From NCBI RefSeq assembly GCF_001650725.1, contig NZ_LXVX01000005.1, positions 274,825 through 338,824 of the forward strand: a DNA stretch of 64,000 nt, written 5' to 3'. Below, piece after piece: positions 59,571 through 64,000 of the stretch. Position numbers and translations under genes: made by a program. How positions within the stretch are numbered: position 1 is the stretch's first letter; each line of letters opens with the position of its first letter. The notes beneath the pieces were generated by a model that was given only the letters and a program-made list of their open reading frames with translations, made no database searches and was not told where the DNA came from. This stretch comes from Sphingobium sp. TCM1. Lineage in GTDB: Bacteria > Pseudomonadota > Alphaproteobacteria > Sphingomonadales > Sphingomonadaceae.

Positions 59571-60572
59571 ATGATGATGAACCGCCTGCGCCAAGCTCTC
59601 GATCCCTTCCTGTTGCTGCTGGTCGCGACCGTTGCCCTAGCGTCGGTCCTGCCGGCGCGGGGGCGGGGGGCCGATATTGCGGGCGCGGTGGCGGATGCCG
59701 GCATCGTGCTGCTTTTTTTCCTGCACGGCGCCAAATTGTCGCGCGAAGCGATCTGGAGCGGGGCGCGGGCGTGGAAACTGCATCTGGGGACGCTGGGCAC
59801 GACCTTCCTCGCCTTCCCGATTCTGGGGCTGATCGTGGCGCGATTCGGGTTCGTGCCCGCGGACATGCGGGCCGGGCTGTTGTTCCTGACGCTGCTGCCA
59901 TCGACGGTGCAATCCTCCATCGCCTTCACCGCGATCGCGCGGGGCAATGTGGCGGCGGCGGTGGTCAGCGCTTCCTTTTCCAACCTGCTGGGCATTTTCC
60001 TGACGCCTCTGCTGGTCGCGCTGCTGATGCAGCGGAGCGGGGGTGGGGGCGGGAGCCTGGTCTCGCTCGCGTCGATCGAGGGGATCGTGCTGCAATTGCT
60101 GCTGCCCTTCGTCGTCGGCCATCTGATGCGGCCGTGGATCGGCGGATTCGTGGCGCGGCACAAGGCGATGCTGGGTCGGGTCGACCGGGGGTCGATATTG
60201 CTGGTAGTCTATGCCGCCTTCTCCGCCGCCGTGGTGGAGGGGCTATGGTCGACAATATCGAGCCATGAACTGCTGGTGCTGGCGGGGGTCGGCATCGCGA
60301 TGCTGGCGGTGATCCTGCTCTTCACGCTGGCGCTGGGGCGGATGCTGGGCCTGTCGCGGGAAGACGCGATCGTGCTGCAATTCTGCGGGTCCAAGAAGAG
60401 CCTGGCGTCGGGCGTGCCGATCGCGGGCGTGCTGTTCCCGGCAAGCGCGGTCGGCCCGATCCTGCTGCCGATCATGATCTTCCACCAGATCCAGTTGATG
60501 GCCTGCGCCCTGCTGGCGCGGCGCTATGGCGCGCAGGCGCTGGTCGAAGCAAAGCCTGCGCCCGCTGAATGA
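59571..60572 (+). CDS. Bile acid:sodium symporter-like membrane protein
   Basis: 333 residues starting at the first of three adjacent ATG codons (59571, 59574, 59577). About ten membrane helices. Motifs GIVLLFFLHGAKLS, LLPSTVQSSIAFTAIARGNVAAAVVSASFSNLLGIFLTPLL and FCGSKKSLASGVPIAGVLF match the SBF-like family (PF13593, YfeH/solute carrier 10A7 type). It likely moves an organic anion or regulates calcium/membrane ion balance; the substrate is unknown. Confidence 0.88.
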   Translation: MMMNRLRQALDPFLLLLVATVALASVLPARGRGADIAGAVADAGIVLLFFLHGAKLSREAIWSGARAWKLHLGTLGTTFLAFPILGLIVARFGFVPADMRAGLLFLTLLPSTVQSSIAFTAIARGNVAAAVVSASFSNLLGIFLTPLLVALLMQRSGGGGGSLVSLASIEGIVLQLLLPFVVGHLMRPWIGGFVARHKAMLGRVDRGSILLVVYAAFSAAVVEGLWSTISSHELLVLAGVGIAMLAVILLFTLALGRMLGLSREDAIVLQFCGSKKSLASGVPIAGVLFPASAVGPILLPIMIFHQIQLMACALLARRYGAQALVEAKPAPAE

Positions 60573-60679
60573 GCGTCGGCCAGCGGTCCACGGGCAAAAA
60601 AATGACAGCGAAATGGACAGCTGAATCGACTTTTGGCACGCCTAATATTATACATACGTAAAATTGAGGGGCGACGCAG
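60573..60679 (+). promoter_or_regulatory. AT-rich promoter region of the Rieske oxygenase operon
   Basis: Within generally GC-rich DNA the stretch 60633-60668 is AT-rich: TTGGCA (60633-60638), then AATATTATACATACGTAAAA. It contains -10-like TATTAT and TATACAT sequences and a near-palindromic TACATACGTA. The oxygenase start lies about 15-30 nt further. No gene is seen in the interval. Confidence 0.5.
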
Positions 60680-61846
60680 GTGGAGCAGGCGGGACAAGAC
60701 CGGACGGACCCGGATGCGGGATGGAGCCTGCCGGCCTGGACCTATGCCGACGCCGAATTTTTCGGGGTGGAGGTGGACCGCATCTTCCGTCCATCCTGGC
60801 AGATCGTCGCCCATGAAAGCGACCTCGCCGCGTCCGGCGATTTCCAAAGGCTGGACTATATCGGCGAAAGCGTGCTGATCATACGCGGCGATGACGGGGT
60901 AGTGCGCGGCTTTACCAATGTCTGCCGCCACCGGGGCGCGCGGATCGTCGATGAGGCCAGCGGCTGCGCGAAGAAGCTGGTCTGCCCCTATCATGGCTGG
61001 ACCTATGAGACGGACGGGCGGCTGACCGGCGTGCCGATGAAGGCCAGCTATGGCGCGGGGTTCGACCTGGCCGATCATGGACTGGTCCCGGTCGAGGTGG
61101 AGAGCTGGCAGGGCTTCCTGTTCGTGCGGCTGGAGGATGATGACGGGCCGTCGGTGGCGCAGATGATGGCGCCCTATGCACAGGACATCGCTCCCTATCG
61201 CTTCGCGGACCTCCGCGCGCTGGGGCGGGTGACGGTGCGGCCGCGGGCCGTGAACTGGAAGAATATCGGCGACAATTATTCCGACGGGCTGCATATCGCG
61301 GTCGCGCATCCGGGGCTGAAACGGCTGATGGGCGATGGCTATGGCGTCGAGGCGTCCCCCAATGCCGACAAGATGTGGGGGGCGATTCTGGACCGTCCTT
61401 CGGCAAACCTGTCCGAACGCGCCTATCAGCATTTCCTGCCCCCGGTGCCGCACCTGCCGCCCGATCGGCAGCGGCTGTGGACCTATTTCAAGCTCTGGCC
61501 GAATTTCGCCTTCGACATCTATCCCGACCAGGTCGACTTCATGCAGTGGCTGCCGGTTTCGCCGACGCAGACGCTGATCCGCGAGATCAGCTACGCCCTG
61601 CCCGATGACCGCCGGGACATGAAAGCGGCGCGCTACCTCAACTGGCGGATCAACCGGCAGGTCAATGCCGAGGATACGGAGCTGGTCGGCCGGGTGCAGG
61701 CGGGGATGGCGTCGGCCAGCTTCACCGTCGGTCCATTGAGCGAACAGGAAGTCGCGCTGCGCCATTTTTGCGGACGGGTGCGCGATCTGATCCCGGAGGC
61801 GCGGCAGCATCACGCGCCGGGGATGGGGTGGAGCAAGCGGGCATGA
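60680..61846 (+). CDS. Rieske non-heme iron oxygenase, alpha subunit
   Basis: 388 residues from GTG at 60680 (GAGGGGCG upstream). The Rieske [2Fe-2S] ligands are Cys82-His84 (NVCRHRGA) and Cys102-His105 (CPYHGWTY). The catalytic iron site is in NWKNIGDNYSDGLHIAVAHPGLKRL with two His. The general look is that of the ring-hydroxylating/GbcA-like family, which includes betaine and carnitine-type demethylases as well as aromatic oxygenases. No ferredoxin or reductase gene is adjacent. The start of the FAD oxidoreductase overlaps its stop (ATGA). Confidence 0.9.
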   Translation: MEQAGQDRTDPDAGWSLPAWTYADAEFFGVEVDRIFRPSWQIVAHESDLAASGDFQRLDYIGESVLIIRGDDGVVRGFTNVCRHRGARIVDEASGCAKKLVCPYHGWTYETDGRLTGVPMKASYGAGFDLADHGLVPVEVESWQGFLFVRLEDDDGPSVAQMMAPYAQDIAPYRFADLRALGRVTVRPRAVNWKNIGDNYSDGLHIAVAHPGLKRLMGDGYGVEASPNADKMWGAILDRPSANLSERAYQHFLPPVPHLPPDRQRLWTYFKLWPNFAFDIYPDQVDFMQWLPVSPTQTLIREISYALPDDRRDMKAARYLNWRINRQVNAEDTELVGRVQAGMASASFTVGPLSEQEVALRHFCGRVRDLIPEARQHHAPGMGWSKRA

Positions 61847-63444
61847 GCAAATCCTACGATGCCGTCATCATCGGGGGCGGGCATAATGGTCTGGTCTGCG
61901 CCTTCTATCTGGCGCGGGCAGGATATAGGGTTCGCATCCTTGAGCGGCGCGATGTCGTGGGCGGGGCGGCGGTGACGGAGCAGTTCCATCCCGGCTTCCG
62001 TAACTCGACCGCCAGCTACACGGTCAGCCTGCTCAATCCCAAGGTCATCCGCGACATGAAGCTGGCGACACATGGCTATCGCGTGATCGAGCGGCCGATC
62101 AGCAATTTCCTGCCCCAGCCCGATGGCGGCTACCTCAAGCTGGGGGGCGGGCTGGAGCGGACGCAGGCGGAGTTCCGCAAGTTCAGCGCGAAGGATGCCA
62201 CGACGCTGCCCGCCTATTACGAGGCCCTGGAAGTGGTGGCGGATGTGCTGCGCGAACTGGTGCTGAAAAGCCCGCCCAATGTCGGCGACGGGCTTGGGAT
62301 GGTCGTCGAGGCGGTGAAGCAGGGGCGGCGGGTGGCTGGCCTGGGATTGGAGCAGCAGCGCGACGTGCTGGACCTGTTCACCAAGTCGGCGCGCGGTTTC
62401 CTCGATTCATGGTTCGAAAGCGACGCCGTGAAGGCCGCCTTCGGGTTCGATGCCGTGGTCGGCAATTATGCCAGCCCCGACACGCCGGGCAGCGCTTACG
62501 TCCTGCTGCACCATGTGTTCGGCGAGGTGAACGGCAGGAAGGGCGCATGGGGCCATGCGGTCGGCGGCATGGGCGCCATCACGCAGATCATGGCGAAAGT
62601 GGTGCAGGCGATGGGCGTGGAGATCAGCCTGGAGGCGCCGGTCGAGCGCGTCCTGGTCGATGGCGCGCGCGCGGTCGGCGTGCGGCTGGAGAGCGGCGAA
62701 GAGGTGATGGGTGGTGTGGTGATCGCCAATGTCGGGCCGAAATTGCTCTACCAGCGGATGATGGCGGAGAGTGACCTGCCGGCCGATTTCGTGAGGCGCA
62801 TCGGCGCGTTCAAGGCCGGGTCGGGTACGTTCCGCATGAATGTGGCGCTGTCCGCGCTGCCTGACTTCACCTGCCTGCCGGGCGCGGGGGAGCATCACCG
62901 GTCGGGCATCATCCTCGCGCCGACGCTGGACTATATGGACCGCGCCTTTCTGGACGCGAAGCGGGACGGCTGGTCAAGGCAGCCGATCGTCGAGATGCTG
63001 ATCCCGTCGACCATCGACGACAGCCTGGCGCCGGAGGGATGCCATGTGGCGAGCCTCTTCTGCCAGCAATTCGCCCCCGAACTGCCGGACGGACGCAATT
63101 GGGACGATGAGCGGGAGGCGGCGGCCGACCATATCATCGCGACGGTGGAGGAACACGCGCCCGGCTTTGCCAGGAGCGTGATCGCGCGCCAGATCCACTC
63201 GCCGCTGGACCTGGAGCGCAAATTCGGGCTGGTCGGCGGCGACATCATGCATGGCAACCTGACGCTGGACCAGATGTGGGCGGCGCGCCCGGTGCTGGGC
63301 CATGGCGCCTATCGCGGGCCGGTGAAGGGCCTCTACATGTGCGGCGCGGGCACCCATCCGGGCGGCGGCGTCACCGGCGCGCCGGGGCATAATGCGGCGC
63401 GGGAAGTGTTGAGGGACGGCGCGATCTGGCGGCGGTGGCGATAG
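61843..63444 (+). CDS. FAD-dependent oxidoreductase (phytoene desaturase/PYROXD2-like)
   Basis: 533 residues. The dinucleotide-binding start is YDAVIIGGGHNGLVCAFYLARAGYRVRILERRDVVGGAA, and the C-terminal FAD motif is GLYMCGAGTHPGGGVTGAPGHNAAREVL, as in carotenoid desaturase-like and PYROXD2 proteins. It is translationally coupled to the Rieske oxygenase, suggesting it acts on the same metabolite or its product. The reaction is unknown. No carotenoid genes lie nearby, which speaks against a carotenoid role. Confidence 0.87.
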   Translation: MSKSYDAVIIGGGHNGLVCAFYLARAGYRVRILERRDVVGGAAVTEQFHPGFRNSTASYTVSLLNPKVIRDMKLATHGYRVIERPISNFLPQPDGGYLKLGGGLERTQAEFRKFSAKDATTLPAYYEALEVVADVLRELVLKSPPNVGDGLGMVVEAVKQGRRVAGLGLEQQRDVLDLFTKSARGFLDSWFESDAVKAAFGFDAVVGNYASPDTPGSAYVLLHHVFGEVNGRKGAWGHAVGGMGAITQIMAKVVQAMGVEISLEAPVERVLVDGARAVGVRLESGEEVMGGVVIANVGPKLLYQRMMAESDLPADFVRRIGAFKAGSGTFRMNVALSALPDFTCLPGAGEHHRSGIILAPTLDYMDRAFLDAKRDGWSRQPIVEMLIPSTIDDSLAPEGCHVASLFCQQFAPELPDGRNWDDEREAAADHIIATVEEHAPGFARSVIARQIHSPLDLERKFGLVGGDIMHGNLTLDQMWAARPVLGHGAYRGPVKGLYMCGAGTHPGGGVTGAPGHNAAREVLRDGAIWRRWR

Positions 63445-63529
63445 AGCGACGGTAATATGGGATGGCCGCTTTCGAGCGGCATCGCACCGCGCTTGACTGT
63501 CCGTTTCTGCTCGCCAGCCGGCCTTCGTC

Positions 63530-63958
63530 CTATCGCACGGCCGTCCAGGTCTGGGCCTTGCAGAAGAAGGCGATGCAGCCCTGCACCTTCAATGTGCCGT
63601 CCCCGTTGCGGCTGACCTTGCTGCTGTAGCTCTTGCCGCTTTCCGGGTCGTAGATCGTGCCCTTCCAGATGTCGCCGGCGTCGGTGAAGCCCGAAAGCAG
63701 GGCCAGGCCGACCAGCGGCTTGGCGCGCAGCGCAGGGTCGGGGTTCCTGATGTCGGTCTGCGGGCGGCCGGGGGTGGGCTTCACGATCCGTTCGATCCTG
63801 CCGCAAAGCTGGCGGCCGCAGGGGGCGATGTGGACGATCGCCTTGCCGTCCACCGTGGCCCAGCGGCCGGTGACGGGCTGCGCCGCCTGGGCGGGCAGTG
63901 CGGCGAGGCTGGCCAGCGCGACGGCAGTAAGGCCGGCGGTGGTGCGGATGATGGTCAT
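63530..63958 (-). CDS. Secreted DUF2147 family protein
   Basis: 142 residues with a signal peptide (MTIIRTTAGLTAVALASLAALPAQA). The mature protein has GRWATVDGKAIVHIAPCGRQLCGRIERI, DIRNPDPALRAKPLVGLALLSGF, and WKGTIYDPESGKSYSSKVS, the DUF2147 pattern. The cysteine pairs (CGRQLC and GCIAFFCKA) may form disulfides. Small lipocalin-like periplasmic proteins of this type have no established function. The 85-bp gap before it and the last 42 bp of the window hold nothing recognisable. Confidence 0.88.
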   Translation of the reverse strand: MTIIRTTAGLTAVALASLAALPAQAAQPVTGRWATVDGKAIVHIAPCGRQLCGRIERIVKPTPGRPQTDIRNPDPALRAKPLVGLALLSGFTDAGDIWKGTIYDPESGKSYSSKVSRNGDGTLKVQGCIAFFCKAQTWTAVR

Positions 63959-64000
63959 GCGATCCTCTCTTCTTTCCTCTTATACCAACCTGCATTGATC

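Noticed and set aside
1..64000. CRISPR arrays, rRNA genes, prophage or transposase genes
   Set aside because: No regularly spaced repeats, rRNA segments, integrases or transposases were seen on either strand. The repeats present are short intergenic palindromes.

Overview
The window is about 64 kb of GC-rich chromosomal DNA, densely packed with genes on both strands. Gene content and protein style point to an alphaproteobacterium of the order Sphingomonadales (Sphingobium/Sphingomonas-like). Supporting signs are a three-gene proton-translocating transhydrogenase preceded by a short aa3-oxidase subunit IV, heme A synthase, a large TonB-dependent receptor, a Weimberg-type sugar acid cluster, and the interspersed palindromic repeats typical of these genomes. 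This placement is inferred from the sequence without any database search. There is no rRNA, CRISPR array, prophage or insertion sequence. Two tRNA genes are present (Trp and Gln).

Layout. 1-6.1 kb: end of an epimerase gene, proB, obgE, a TetR/hydrolase divergon, two GNAT acetyltransferases, and rplU-rpmA. 6.2-12 kb: two small membrane proteins, a CPA2 cation/proton antiporter, an iron-sulfur cryptochrome/photolyase, and a DEAD-box RNA helicase. 12-15.7 kb: rplA, rplK, nusG, secE, tRNA-Trp and a YihY membrane protein, all on the minus strand. 15.9-37.7 kb: an accessory block (below). 37.8-43 kb: a GntR-controlled oxidative pentose/hexose pathway (sugar 1-dehydrogenase, semialdehyde dehydrogenase, IlvD/Edd dehydratase). 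43-56 kb: hybrid histidine kinase, ctaA-cutA, NtrC-type regulator, cox subunit IV-pntA1-pntA2-pntB, Asp/Glu racemase, pyrB with a catalytically degenerate dihydroorotase (pyrX), tRNA-Gln. 56-64 kb: MarR and XRE-cupin regulators, an EamA exporter, enoyl-CoA hydratase, a bile-acid-symporter-like protein, a Rieske oxygenase/FAD oxidoreductase pair, and a DUF2147 protein.

The most interesting part is 15.9-37.7 kb. It holds a TonB-dependent receptor, three tandem ureohydrolases (the middle one exported and lacking two metal ligands), a complete quinohemoprotein amine dehydrogenase operon (subunits plus radical-SAM, flavoprotein, ABC exporter and subtilisin maturases), a parvulin/HupE pair, and a five-gene urea/amide-type ABC importer. 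Four promoters in this block carry a 17-bp box, best form TACGTCAAATGCCCCAT, followed 19-21 nt later by a CATAGCCT-like element. The spacing is identical for the receptor and the importer. This suggests one regulon. A coherent hypothesis is that a guanidino compound is taken up and hydrolysed to an amine plus urea, the amine is oxidised by the periplasmic amine dehydrogenase, and the urea is recovered by the Urt-type importer. The substrate, the cell compartment of the hydrolases and the regulator (not in the window) remain unknown.
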